A stretch of DNA of 64,000 nucleotides, from positions 1 to 64,000 of the forward strand of contig NZ_VFRQ01000004.1 of NCBI RefSeq assembly GCF_006385705.1, read 5' to 3'. The notes below the pieces were generated by a model that had not been told where the DNA came from, searched no databases, and worked only from the letters and a program-made list of their open reading frames with translations. A program made the translations under genes and the position numbers. Below, piece by piece: positions 16,311 through 24,465 of this stretch. This DNA comes from Pontibacter mangrovi. Its GTDB lineage: Bacteria; Bacteroidota; Bacteroidia; Cytophagales; Hymenobacteraceae. Position 1 is the stretch's first letter. Every line of letters starts with the position of its first letter.

Positions 16311-16345
16311 CAGAAAAGCCACCTGCAGGAGCGGTGGCTTTTCTG
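16311..16345 (-). terminator. Terminator downstream of pncA
   Basis: CAGAAAAGCCACC pairs perfectly with GGTGGCTTTTCTG around a 9-nt loop, 20 bp beyond the pncA stop. Confidence 0.7.
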
Positions 16346-16364
16346 TTGTCTCTTTCTTTATGCT

Positions 16365-16973
16365 TTATACTACATCGCTGCTTTGTACGAGGTGGGCACC
16401 GCGCTCTTGCAGGTCTGCTTTTGCTTTCTCAAACCCATCCCCACTGATGGCGCGCACGGCGTCTTCCAGGTAAAAAACGCTGAAGCCTTCTGTCAGCGCA
16501 TCCTTGGCTGAGTAGTACACGCAGTAGTCGGCGGCGAGGCCGGCCAGGTATACTTCAGTTACCCCTTTGCCACGCAGGTAGTCGGCCAGGCCGGTGCTTT
16601 TGCGGTGGCCATTGTCATAAAAGCCGCTGTAGCTGTCTATTGCCGGGTCGGTGCCTTTCCGGAAAATGGCCTCAATGCGGTGCTGGTCCAGCGCCTCAGA
16701 GAACTCTGCTCCGGCAGTGCCCTGCACGCAGTGGTCGGGCCACAGCACCTGCTCCAGCCCGTTTAGGTCTGTCACATCAAAAACGCTTTTGCCGGCATGC
16801 TGCGAGGCGAAGCTCTTATGGTTTTCCGGGTGCCAGTCCTGGGTGGCTACCACCAGGTCAAAGCGGGGCTGCAGTTTGTTTACTACAGGTATAATGGCAT
16901 CCCCTTCGGGCACAGCCAGCGAGCCGCCGGGCAAAAAGTCGTTTTGAATGTCTATTAAAAGTAGCGCGCGCAT
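16365..16973 (-). CDS. pncA: Nicotinamidase
   Basis: 202 residues of the cysteine hydrolase (isochorismatase-like) family; converts nicotinamide to nicotinate in NAD salvage. The catalytic triad is visible as Asp8 (LLIDIQNDF), Lys106 (FRKGTD) and Cys151 (GLAADYC). Metal ligands fall in QDWHPENH (Asp46, His48, His52) and His81 of WPDHC. Full length for the family. The start ATG is 9 bp from the stop of the upstream helicase gene on the same strand, so the two may share a transcript. Confidence 0.9.
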   Translation of the reverse strand: MRALLLIDIQNDFLPGGSLAVPEGDAIIPVVNKLQPRFDLVVATQDWHPENHKSFASQHAGKSVFDVTDLNGLEQVLWPDHCVQGTAGAEFSEALDQHRIEAIFRKGTDPAIDSYSGFYDNGHRKSTGLADYLRGKGVTEVYLAGLAADYCVYYSAKDALTEGFSVFYLEDAVRAISGDGFEKAKADLQERGAHLVQSSDVV

Positions 16974-16982
16974 AGCGGTAAG

Positions 16983-18416
16983 TTATGCCTGTGGAGTGGC
17001 AGGAGCACTGCTAGCCGGGCTGCCGCCTTTGTTGTTGTTGCGGTTACGGTTCCTGTTGCGGTTTCTATTCCTGTTCCTGTTTCCGCTTTTCTTTTCGCCT
17101 TCAGCCTGCTGCCCTGCGGGAGCCTGGGCCGTGGCCGGGCTTGCCTGCGCCTGCCCTTTGTCGCCTTTCCTGTTGTCCCGGTGGTGTTTGCTGCGGTTGC
17201 GGTCACGGTTGCCGCCAGCGCCCGGCTTGCCGCCGCCGCGCTGCCGATGGCTTCCCCCCATGCGGCGGGTAGGGTCATACACCGGCGCCGGGCCAAAGCC
17301 CTCCGGAAGTGCCAGTTTCGGCAGCTCCCGCTCAATCAGGCGCTCCACCTTCTGCACCCGGAACATGTCGTTCTCGTTCACAAACGTGATGGCCATACCT
17401 GTAGAGGCGGCACGCGCCGTGCGGCCCACGCGGTGCACGTAGTCTTCCGCGTCCTGCGGCATATCAAAGTTCACCACATGGCTCAGGCTGTCAATGTCAA
17501 TGCCTCGGGATAGAATATCGGTGGCCACCACGATCTGGTACTGCTTGTTCTTAAAGCCCTGCAGCGCCTTCTCGCGCTCCTCCTGCGTCATGTCCGACGA
17601 GATGCCCTCTGCCGTAAAGCCCATCTTCTTGATAGAGCGCACGATAGGGGTTACGTTAGACTTGCGGGAGGTAAAGATGATCATGCTCTGCACATCCAAC
17701 TGGCGCAGCAGGTGCTCCAGCAGCGGCAGTTTCTGGTTATCATAGGTAAGGTAGAGGCGCTGGTCAATGCCCTCGGCAGGCTTCGAGATCGCCAGGTTCA
17801 CCTCCGATGGGTTCTGCAGAATCTGCTGGGCCAGGTCCCGGATCTTGCGCGGCATGGTAGCCGAGAACAGGAGCGTCTGGCGCTGCTTGGGCAGTTGGTT
17901 GATGATCTTGATCAGGTCATCCATAAAGCCCATGTCCAGCATCTTGTCGGCCTCGTCCAGCACCAGGTGGTTCAGTTGGTCCAGCTTTACGTAGCCCATG
18001 GCCATGTGCGACAGCAGGCGGCCCGGCGTAGCGATGATAATGTCGGCGCCACTGGTCAGGGCGCGTTTCTGCTGCTCCCAGTCGTCGCCTTTATTGCCGC
18101 CGTAAATGGCGATGGAGCTAACAGATGCAAAGTAGCCGAAGCCCTCCACCTGTTCGTCAATCTGCTTGGCCAGCTCGCGGGTAGGCACTAGTATAAGCGT
18201 GCTGGTGTGGTCGTAGTCTCCGTGGGAGATGCGGTCGATGAGTGGCAGCAGGTAGGCAGCTGTTTTCCCGGTGCCCGTCTGAGCACAGGCAATCATGTCT
18301 TTCTGCTCAAGTATAAGCGGGATAGCCTGCTGCTGTACCGGGGTGGGGGAGTTATACCCCATCGAGTTAATGCCCGTGAGTACATCCTCGTGTAGGTTAA
18401 AAGAATGGAAGTCCAA
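16983..18416 (-). CDS. rhlE: DEAD-box RNA helicase, RhlE-like
   Basis: 477 residues. RecA-like core with Q motif TPVQQQAIP, Walker A AQTGTGKT (45-52), the DEAD motif at about 150-153 in LVLDEADKM, SAT in LFSATMP and the C-terminal VGRTARA arginine-finger block. After about residue 385 a basic low-complexity tail begins, rich in Gly, Arg, Asn and Lys, including a run of RN dipeptides (about 445-462). Such tails bind RNA and can promote condensates. Expected role: ribosome assembly or RNA turnover. A specific subfamily cannot be fixed by eye. Confidence 0.85.
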   Translation of the reverse strand: MDFHSFNLHEDVLTGINSMGYNSPTPVQQQAIPLILEQKDMIACAQTGTGKTAAYLLPLIDRISHGDYDHTSTLILVPTRELAKQIDEQVEGFGYFASVSSIAIYGGNKGDDWEQQKRALTSGADIIIATPGRLLSHMAMGYVKLDQLNHLVLDEADKMLDMGFMDDLIKIINQLPKQRQTLLFSATMPRKIRDLAQQILQNPSEVNLAISKPAEGIDQRLYLTYDNQKLPLLEHLLRQLDVQSMIIFTSRKSNVTPIVRSIKKMGFTAEGISSDMTQEEREKALQGFKNKQYQIVVATDILSRGIDIDSLSHVVNFDMPQDAEDYVHRVGRTARAASTGMAITFVNENDMFRVQKVERLIERELPKLALPEGFGPAPVYDPTRRMGGSHRQRGGGKPGAGGNRDRNRSKHHRDNRKGDKGQAQASPATAQAPAGQQAEGEKKSGNRNRNRNRNRNRNRNNNKGGSPASSAPATPQA

Positions 18417-18820
18417 TGTTATATGCTTTAAGTTTTCTCAATGGCGGCCATCTTTTTCCATCAGCCGCTTTTTCACAGTAAAGATACTATAAATATGGCT
18501 ACTAAAAATATATGAACTTTTTCAAATATTTTTTGGATAATGTTGCTTCGTATATTTTAAATGTATTATGTTTGTAAACAATTGCACAGGTAGGGTGGTC
18601 GAGTGATGTGATAAAATTTAAATAGTGCAATTTTAGAATCAGTTTTTTTGCCTTAAAAGGTAGATTGAGCGGGAGAAGGGTAGATTTTAATATAATTATA
18701 TGTTAATATTTATAGCTAAAATGATAAAAGCCTGAAACCTTGTCGTAACACCGGCGTAAAGAACATCAACCAATACGGTTTATAATATCATAAAAGATAT
18801 ATATTAACTTCAATAAAGTC
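18417..18820. other. AT-rich intergenic region
   Basis: 404 bp between the divergent helicase and micropeptide genes. It is strongly AT-rich, with runs such as TTTTTGGATAATG and TATAATTATATG, and should hold promoters for both sides. GGGTAGATTTTAATAT at about 18669 recurs near 52806. No ORF or RNA gene is apparent. Confidence 0.4.
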
Positions 18821-18907
18821 ATGAAAAAAGTTATACAAGAGTCTCCTAACTTCTTCTTGCTGTTGGGTTTAAATATTGTAAATGCTGTCTTCATGCTGTT
18901 GCTGTAG
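18821..18907 (+). CDS. 28-residue hydrophobic micropeptide
   Basis: ATG at 18821 to TAG at 18905-18907. The peptide begins MKKVIQESPNFF and continues as a leucine-rich membrane-type helix ending NAVFMLLL. A lysine-rich start followed by one hydrophobic span predicts a single-pass membrane peptide. It stands alone, with a strong terminator 32 bp after its stop and about 400 bp of AT-rich DNA before it. That is the layout of a real small transcription unit. Function unknown; conservation would decide. Confidence 0.5.
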   Translation: MKKVIQESPNFFLLLGLNIVNAVFMLLL

Positions 18908-18938
18908 GCGCAGCACCACAGACATACCTATACGTATC

Positions 18939-18973
18939 AAAGGCGGCCCTGTAAAAGCAGGGCCGCCTTTTTT
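18939..18973 (+). terminator. Strong intrinsic terminator
   Basis: AAAGGCGGCCCTG pairs perfectly with CAGGGCCGCCTTT over a 6-nt loop, followed by T residues; it closes the micropeptide unit before yebC. Confidence 0.85.
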
Positions 18974-19061
18974 ATGCCTTTTCGCCGGAATTTTGCTTAT
19001 TTTGTTTAGGAGCACCGCCTCCCGACGTTTGTAGTTACTCAAAAAAAGAATCACGACACAC

Positions 19062-19817
19062 ATGGCAGGACACAACAAATGGTCGCAGATTAAGCGTAAG
19101 AAAGGAGCCCTGGACGCCAAGCGCTCTAAAATATTTACCAAGCTGATAAAAGAGATTACCGTAGCCGTAAAAGAAGGCGGCGCCGACCCCGACGGAAACC
19201 CGCGCCTGCGGCTGGCCATACAGCTGAGCAAGGCGGCCAACATGCCCAAAGATAACATTGAGCGGGCCGTGAAGAAAGGCGAAGGAAGCGATGCCGGCGA
19301 TTACCAGGCAGTGAACTACGAAGGCTACGGGCCAAACGGCGTGGCCGTGTTTGTAGAGTGCCTTACCGACAACATTAACCGCACCGTGCAAAACCTGCGC
19401 ACCATGTTTAACAAAAGCGGCGGCAGCCTGGGCACCAGCGGCTCTGTCGATTTTCTCTTCGACCGCAAAGGCGTGTTTGTGGCAAAAGTAGAGCCGGAGC
19501 AAAGTATGAACCAGGATGAGCTGCTGCTGGAGCTGGCTGACGGAGGCGCCGAGGAAGTAGAGTTTGAGGACGGCTATGTTACCATTTACAGCGCCATGGA
19601 GGATTTTGGAGCAGTGCAGAAGAAGGTGGAGGAACTGCACCTGGACCTGGAGAGCGCCGAGCTGCAGCGCCTGCCCCAGACAACGGTAAAAGTAGAAGAC
19701 CCCGAGGCCGTGCGCAAGGTCCTGAAGCTGATAGACGCCCTGGAAGACGACGACGATGTGCAGCAAGTATACCATAACCTGGAGCTGAGCGAGGAGGTGC
19801 TGGCAGAGCTGGAGTAG
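19062..19817 (+). CDS. yebC: YebC/PmpR-family translation or transcription factor
   Basis: 251 residues beginning MAGHNKWSQIKRKKGALDAKR, the family's invariant start, with RLAIQLSKAANMPKDNIERAVKKG and the GGSLGTSGSVDFLF block. Three-domain protein; members were long called transcriptional regulators and are now also linked to translation of difficult peptide sequences. Length is normal. It has its own terminator at 19840-19866 and no obvious operon partner. Confidence 0.9.
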   Translation: MAGHNKWSQIKRKKGALDAKRSKIFTKLIKEITVAVKEGGADPDGNPRLRLAIQLSKAANMPKDNIERAVKKGEGSDAGDYQAVNYEGYGPNGVAVFVECLTDNINRTVQNLRTMFNKSGGSLGTSGSVDFLFDRKGVFVAKVEPEQSMNQDELLLELADGGAEEVEFEDGYVTIYSAMEDFGAVQKKVEELHLDLESAELQRLPQTTVKVEDPEAVRKVLKLIDALEDDDDVQQVYHNLELSEEVLAELE

Positions 19818-19839
19818 TGCCGCTAAAAGTATAAATTGG

Positions 19840-19866
19840 GCCGCAGACAGTTGTTTGCGGCTTTTT
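19840..19866 (+). terminator. Terminator after yebC
   Basis: GCCGCA/TGCGGC stem, extended by weaker pairs in the loop, followed by TTTTTG. Confidence 0.65.
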
Positions 19867-19878
19867 GTTTGATGATGT

Positions 19879-21003
19879 ATGACACAACCGATATGTAAGG
19901 ACATGCTGGTGCTGGAGCTGGCGAGCGTGCTGGCCGGGCCAAGCGTGGGGCAGTTTTTTGCCGAGTTGGGCGCACAGGTGCTGAAAGTAGAGAACGCCGC
20001 CACCCACGGCGACGTGACCCGCAGCTGGAAACTGAAGTCAGAGCCCGCGGAGCTGGAAACACCGGCCTACTTCTGCGCCGCCAACTGGGGTAAAACCTCC
20101 CTGGCCCTAAACCTGACCGAGCCGGAGCAGCTGCAGCGGCTGTACGAACTGGTAAAGCAGGCCGATGTGGTGATTGCCAGCTACAAGCCCGGCGACGCCG
20201 AAAAGCTGCAGGTAGACTACAGCACCCTCCAACAACTGAACCCACGCCTGATCTATGGCCACATTACCGGCTACGGCCCCACCGATGCGCGCGCCGGCTA
20301 CGATGCGGTGGTGCAGGCCGAGAGCGGCTTTATGCACCTGAACGGCGAACCCGGCAGTGGGCCTCTGAAGATGCCTGTGGCTTTGATGGACATACTTACG
20401 GCGCACCAACTAAAGGAAGGCCTGCTGGTGGCGCTGCTGCAGCGGGAACGCACAGGTAAGGGGCAGCTGGTGGAGGTATCGTTGCTGCAGGCAGCGGTGT
20501 CGGCGTTGGCAAACCAGGCGACGGCCTACCTGGTGGCGGGGCAGGAGCCGCAGCGCATGGGCTCGGAGCACCCCAATATCGTGCCTTACGGATCGGTTTA
20601 TACTTGCAAGTGCGGCAAACAACTGGTGCTGGCCGTCGGAGACGACAGGCAGTTCCGGAGGCTGTGCGCCATACTGGGCGCGAAAAGTATGGGCGATGAT
20701 CCGAAGTATAAAACCAACTATGCGCGGGTGCAGCACCGGCAGGAGGTAAACCAGCAGCTGCGCCAGCTGGTTGCGCAGCACGAGCGGGAGGCCTTGCTAC
20801 GGCAGCTGCAGGCGCAGCATGTCCCGGCCGGTGCTGTGCATACCATCCCCGAGGTGTTCGAGCAGCCGCAGGCGCAGCAGATGCTGCTGCAGCACAAGGG
20901 CGCCAAACCGGGCCTGCGGCAGGTGGCGTTCCGGCTGCAGGGGCAGGAGGCGCCAGCGCTCACGCCGCCCCCGGCCTATGCGGGTGCTGGCAATAACCTG
21001 TAA
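19879..21003 (+). CDS. CaiB/BaiF family (class III) CoA-transferase
   Basis: 374 residues. The N terminus MLVLELASVLAGPSVGQFFAELGAQVLKVE is typical of the family, and YDAVVQAESG (141-150) carries the predicted catalytic Asp142 that forms the acyl-CoA mixed anhydride. GDDRQFRRLC and ARVQHRQEV follow in the C-terminal part. Family members swap CoA between organic acids. The substrate cannot be deduced, since no acyl-CoA pathway gene is adjacent. The C-terminal tail is Pro/Ala rich. Confidence 0.8.
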   Translation: MTQPICKDMLVLELASVLAGPSVGQFFAELGAQVLKVENAATHGDVTRSWKLKSEPAELETPAYFCAANWGKTSLALNLTEPEQLQRLYELVKQADVVIASYKPGDAEKLQVDYSTLQQLNPRLIYGHITGYGPTDARAGYDAVVQAESGFMHLNGEPGSGPLKMPVALMDILTAHQLKEGLLVALLQRERTGKGQLVEVSLLQAAVSALANQATAYLVAGQEPQRMGSEHPNIVPYGSVYTCKCGKQLVLAVGDDRQFRRLCAILGAKSMGDDPKYKTNYARVQHRQEVNQQLRQLVAQHEREALLRQLQAQHVPAGAVHTIPEVFEQPQAQQMLLQHKGAKPGLRQVAFRLQGQEAPALTPPPAYAGAGNNL

Positions 21004-21121
21004 TAGTTAGCTGGTGGCCTGTGCCTACCTATGGCTGGTTGTATTCGGGCTTAGCTAAACAAAGTGGCTAAAATAGCGGTAAAAACAGAAGCTGATGATT
21101 CCTTAACGGCAAAACTTAACT

Positions 21122-21820
21122 ATGGAAGAAAAAGAAGACAAAAAGTTAGATGATATCCTGAACGGCTTGCACCACAAGTCCAAAACAAAGCAAATTATTT
21201 TTCGCAACACCAAAGACACCTTTGCCCGGATGAAGGTGATTTCGCAGCTGCTGGTATCGGAGCTGACGGAGCGGGTGGCGGCCCAAGGCGATGAGCTGGA
21301 GGTGGAGCTGGAGTTCAGAAACATAAGCGACCATGAGTTTCAGATCAAGTTCTCCGGCGATTTGCTGGTGTTCGTGATGCACACCAACGTCATCACCTTC
21401 CCGGACGACTATGAGATCATGCGTAACGATTACATTGATGAGGATTTCAGGAGAAGGTTTTTCGGGACGATCATGGCCTATAACTTCATGGCAGACACCA
21501 TCAAGTATAACCGCCTGGATGACCCGGGGTATCTGGTGGGCCGCATGCTGATCAACATCGAAAACCATTACTGCATAGAGGGGGTGCGCCAGCTAGACCT
21601 GCCACGGGAGAAAATTAGCGACATCGCCAACAACGTAATTACCGACCGGGTGCTGCGGGTGATCGTAGAGAGCGCCATGATTGCCGCTGTGAACAACGAC
21701 CTGATGGGCCAGGACGTGAGCGACATAGAGCGAATCACGCTGAAGCAGAAGCTGGAGAACACGCATTTGGTGAAGCCGCACAAACTGGGCTTCCAGATCA
21801 GCCCCGAGCTAACGCATTAA
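21122..21820 (+). CDS. Conserved hypothetical protein
   Basis: 232 residues, soluble and acidic at the N terminus (MEEKEDKKLDDIL). A helical region is followed by ELEVELEFRNISDHEFQIKFSGDLLVFVMHTNV, GRMLINIENHYCIEGVRQLD and a C-terminal block with ITLKQKLENTH. No signal peptide, membrane span or catalytic signature that I recognise. It ends with a strong terminator and is probably monocistronic. Confidence 0.6.
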   Translation: MEEKEDKKLDDILNGLHHKSKTKQIIFRNTKDTFARMKVISQLLVSELTERVAAQGDELEVELEFRNISDHEFQIKFSGDLLVFVMHTNVITFPDDYEIMRNDYIDEDFRRRFFGTIMAYNFMADTIKYNRLDDPGYLVGRMLINIENHYCIEGVRQLDLPREKISDIANNVITDRVLRVIVESAMIAAVNNDLMGQDVSDIERITLKQKLENTHLVKPHKLGFQISPELTH

Positions 21821-21836
21821 AAGCCAGCCCCAACAA

Positions 21837-21865
21837 AAACGGCCCGGATAGTACCCGGGCCGTTT
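21837..21865 (+). terminator. Intrinsic terminator
   Basis: AAACGGCCCGG pairs perfectly with CCGGGCCGTTT, 16 bp after the stop of the 21122-21820 gene. Confidence 0.8.
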
Positions 21866-22007
21866 CCATGTTAACCTTTAAACTAAGAACAATATTTTCT
21901 GATCGGAGGCGACGGCGCCATGCTTCGCTGCTAGCCCACGAAGTGCAGGTATGGATCTGCCTCGGATTTATACTAATACCACTATGGATCAGATTCACAG
22001 TTTTCAA

Positions 22008-22132
22008 ACAGCCTAAAACCCACCCCTAAGAGCTACGCTCGCTAGCTCAAAACTCACGTTTTGGCTAGTCCAGAGGAGGGGAATCTGCTGTAGATTTGTA
22101 AAAGGTACTGCGCACGAACTAACCGATATTGG
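22008..22132. repeat. Dispersed repeat, copy B (inverted relative to 4156-4280)
   Basis: Nearly the same 125 bp as 4156-4280 in opposite orientation: CCTAAAACCCACCCCT, an inner AGCTACGCTCGCTAGCT hairpin, GAGGAGGGGAATCTGCTG and then GGTACTGCGCAC. It fills the gap between the conserved unknown and phhA. Confidence 0.8.
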
Positions 22133-22134
22133 TA

Positions 22135-22878
22135 TTACAGGGCCTCTACCGGCTCTTCGCGCAGCTTCAGGATGGCAGCCTCGATCTGCGGCAGGCTGTG
22201 CAGCAGCTGCTCAAAGCTCTCGATGCAGAAGTACTGGCTCTGGAAAGTTTCCTTTATGTAGCCGGTGTCCAGGATGTGCTGCACGTCAAAACCATACTTT
22301 ATACTTTGCTCCGACACCGACAGCCTGCTCTCCCCAACGGATGAAAGTATACCTGCCCCATAGATGCGCGCCTCCGTGCCTGGCTTGCGGAACAGGCCAA
22401 ACTCAATCGTGTACCAGTAGATGCGCGTCAGGCGGTCCACAATGTCGGGGCGGTCTACGTGCTGCAGGGCCATGGCCGATAGTTTAGCCAAAAACTCGCA
22501 GTATACCGGTATGGTAAGCAGCGGCACGTGGCCGAACACGTCATGGAACATGTCCGGCTCCTCCAGATAATCCAGCTGCTCCATACTCCTGATCCACACC
22601 GTAGCCGGAAACTTCTTTTCGGCAATCAGCCCGAAAAACAGCGCATCGTCCACGATGCCGGGGGCCGCCACCACCTCAAAGCCGGTCAGGGGCTTCAGGC
22701 GCTTGTTCACTTCCTCAAAGTTGGGGATGCGGTCCGGCTGGAAGTTCACGAGCTTCAGGCCCTCAAAAAACTCAGGTATGGCCTTGCTGGGCAGGTTCTC
22801 GATCTGGCGCTGGAAAAGGATGGCCCAAACGTTATGGTTCTCTTCGGTGTAGGTGCTGTAGTTTTGTGTCAGGTTCAT
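22135..22878 (-). CDS. phhA: Phenylalanine-4-hydroxylase
   Basis: 247 residues, the short bacterial form of the aromatic amino acid hydroxylases; makes tyrosine from phenylalanine with a pterin cofactor and oxygen. The iron ligands are His112 and His117 in FHDVFGHVPLL and Glu159 in YWYTIEFGLF. No regulatory ACT domain, as usual for bacteria. Upstream on the same strand are an intrinsic terminator (22919-22945) and a Tyr-rich leader ORF (23013-23102), so expression is probably raised when charged tRNA-Tyr is scarce. Confidence 0.92.
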   Translation of the reverse strand: MNLTQNYSTYTEENHNVWAILFQRQIENLPSKAIPEFFEGLKLVNFQPDRIPNFEEVNKRLKPLTGFEVVAAPGIVDDALFFGLIAEKKFPATVWIRSMEQLDYLEEPDMFHDVFGHVPLLTIPVYCEFLAKLSAMALQHVDRPDIVDRLTRIYWYTIEFGLFRKPGTEARIYGAGILSSVGESRLSVSEQSIKYGFDVQHILDTGYIKETFQSQYFCIESFEQLLHSLPQIEAAILKLREEPVEAL

Positions 22879-22918
22879 AAAATTATGTTTGATGTTTTGA
22901 AATCGGTATAAAAAGAAA

Positions 22919-22945
22919 AAAGCAGGGGCTTAGGGCCGCTGCTTT
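22919..22945 (-). terminator. Attenuator terminator in the phhA leader
   Basis: On the minus strand AAAGCAG, a C:C mismatch and GGC pair with GCC and CTGCTTT around a 5-nt loop, followed by TTTTTTCTTTTT. It stands 41 bp before the phhA ATG and 67 bp after the leader-peptide stop, so it would end transcription before the gene it precedes. Between stop and terminator GGAG/CTCC can form another small hairpin. A clear antiterminator was not found by eye. Confidence 0.65.
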
Positions 22946-23012
22946 GGCAGGTTCACCGGTGGCGGGAGCGTTACCTCCTCAGTGCTATAAAGTTGCTTTT
23001 TTGGTGATTGCC

Positions 23013-23102
23013 TTAGCTGCGGGTGCGGTAATAGCGATAATAATAGCTGTAATAGCTATACACGCTCAGGCAATAAGAATAGGCAGTAGACAGCAGCGCC
23101 AT
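23013..23102 (-). CDS. Tyrosine-rich leader peptide for phhA attenuation
   Basis: A 29-codon minus-strand ORF (ATG at 23102, TAA at 23013-23015) encodes a peptide with ten tyrosines and no phenylalanine. Its centre reads YSYYSYYYRYY, and eight of the ten Tyr codons are TAT. An in-frame ATG at 23156 would give 47 residues with a Pro/Thr-rich extension; either is possible. The next structure downstream is a terminator and the next gene makes tyrosine. This is the arrangement of classical ribosome-stalling attenuation: few charged tRNA-Tyr, stalled ribosome, phhA transcribed. Confidence 0.7.
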   Translation of the reverse strand: MALLSTAYSYCLSVYSYYSYYYRYYRTRS

Positions 23103-23312
23103 GCCAGGGGAAGTTGGCAAAGGAAGTGTGGTCGCTATGGCTGCTGGTTTGTGCATGTTTTTCTGTTACTGCAATAAGGTAAACTTCTGGGTTAAACGCA
23201 AGACGGACAGGCAGGTTGCCTGATTTTTATAAAGGCATTGTAATTTTAGCCTGATTTTGCCTAATATTTTATAAGAATCGTATAAAATATTGATATTGGA
23301 TATGGATAAAGT

Positions 23313-24398
23313 ATGGCTGCAGCAACTGGTAAAAAAGGTATACTTCGGCATGGCCGCCGCTCCCGAAAGCTGGTGCTGTTGCTGTTATGGCTGTTGGTTG
23401 GCTGTGCAGCGCCTCCCTCCGGCACTAAGCGGCTTAAAACAAAGTATGTCGTGATAGTGGTGATAGACGGGGTGCGCAACTCAGAGACCTGGGGAAATGT
23501 GCCCGGCATTATTCCGAACATGGCGACGGCCCTGAAACCGCAGAGTGCTTTTTTGCCGAACTTCTACAACGATGCCTACACGTATACCAACTCCGGGCAT
23601 ACGGCCATCATCACCGGCGTTAACCAGCCTATTGATAACTACGGCGATGAGCTGCCAGCCAATCCTTCCATTTTCCAGTACTTTCTGAAACAGAGCGGCA
23701 AGCCGGCAACAGCAGCCTGGATCGTGTCGAGTAAGGATAAGCTGCACATACTGGCAAACACCTGGCGCCCTGACTGGAAAGGCACGTATCAGCCCTCACT
23801 AAACGCAGGCGTAAACGGCCCCGGCACGGGCTACCGCATGGACTCCCTGACGCTGGTGGTGGCAAAAAATGTGCTGCAGACCTACCACCCGAACCTGATG
23901 CTCATCAATTTTATGGAACCCGACGGCTACGCGCATGCCGGCAACTGGCCTTACTACCTGCGGGGCATTGCCCGCGACGACCGCTATGTGAAGGAACTGT
24001 GGGATTTCCTGAACAGCGACAAGACTTTTAAAGGAAAGACCACCTTGCTGATAACCACCGACCACGGCCGCCACCTGGACGGCATAGACGGCGGTTGGCA
24101 GGAGCACGGCGATCACTGCGCCGGGTGCCAGCAGATCTTTCTGATGGCGCTGGGCCCTGACTTTAAAAGGGGGCAGGTTGAAACTCCGCATACCCTCATC
24201 GACATTGCCCCCACGGTGGCAGCGCTCCTTCGCTTTAAAATGGACTCGCTGGTAGTAGTGCCCCGCATAGACACTGTAAAAGTTACAGCTGCATTAGATA
24301 CCGCAGCAATAGAGGGGAAAGCTGACTCTATCCGCCTGGTGCTGGTGCCGGACACTACTGTGCTGAAGGGGCGCGTAATGCAGGAGCTTTTCAAATAA
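23313..24398 (+). CDS. Alkaline-phosphatase-superfamily lipoprotein
   Basis: 361 residues. An Arg-rich start leads into a hydrophobic stretch and lipobox LLVGC (Cys31). The core has the phosphatase/sulfatase/nucleotide pyrophosphatase metal motifs: VVIDGVRNSE (Asp52), a nucleophile region TYTNSGHTAIITG (Thr92 or Ser94), FMEPDGYAHAG, TTDHGRH and EHGDH. It probably hydrolyses a phosphate or sulfate ester in the periplasm; substrate unknown. The C terminus after about residue 305 is a short Val/Thr/Asp-rich extension. The next gene (24466) follows after 67 bp on the same strand. Confidence 0.7.
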   Translation: MAAATGKKGILRHGRRSRKLVLLLLWLLVGCAAPPSGTKRLKTKYVVIVVIDGVRNSETWGNVPGIIPNMATALKPQSAFLPNFYNDAYTYTNSGHTAIITGVNQPIDNYGDELPANPSIFQYFLKQSGKPATAAWIVSSKDKLHILANTWRPDWKGTYQPSLNAGVNGPGTGYRMDSLTLVVAKNVLQTYHPNLMLINFMEPDGYAHAGNWPYYLRGIARDDRYVKELWDFLNSDKTFKGKTTLLITTDHGRHLDGIDGGWQEHGDHCAGCQQIFLMALGPDFKRGQVETPHTLIDIAPTVAALLRFKMDSLVVVPRIDTVKVTAALDTAAIEGKADSIRLVLVPDTTVLKGRVMQELFK

Positions 24399-24465
24399 AT
24401 AGAACCGGGTTTATACTTCAAGCTCCTCCCAAAGCCGAAAAGTAAAACCGTAAGCCGCTGCAAGT

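Noticed and set aside
22944..23177. Plus-strand 77-codon frame with an Ala/Ile-rich hydrophobic run
   Set aside because: It is antisense to the Tyr-rich leader ORF; the Ile/Ala run is simply the complement of repeated TAT/AGC codons. No ribosome site or homologue type is recognised.
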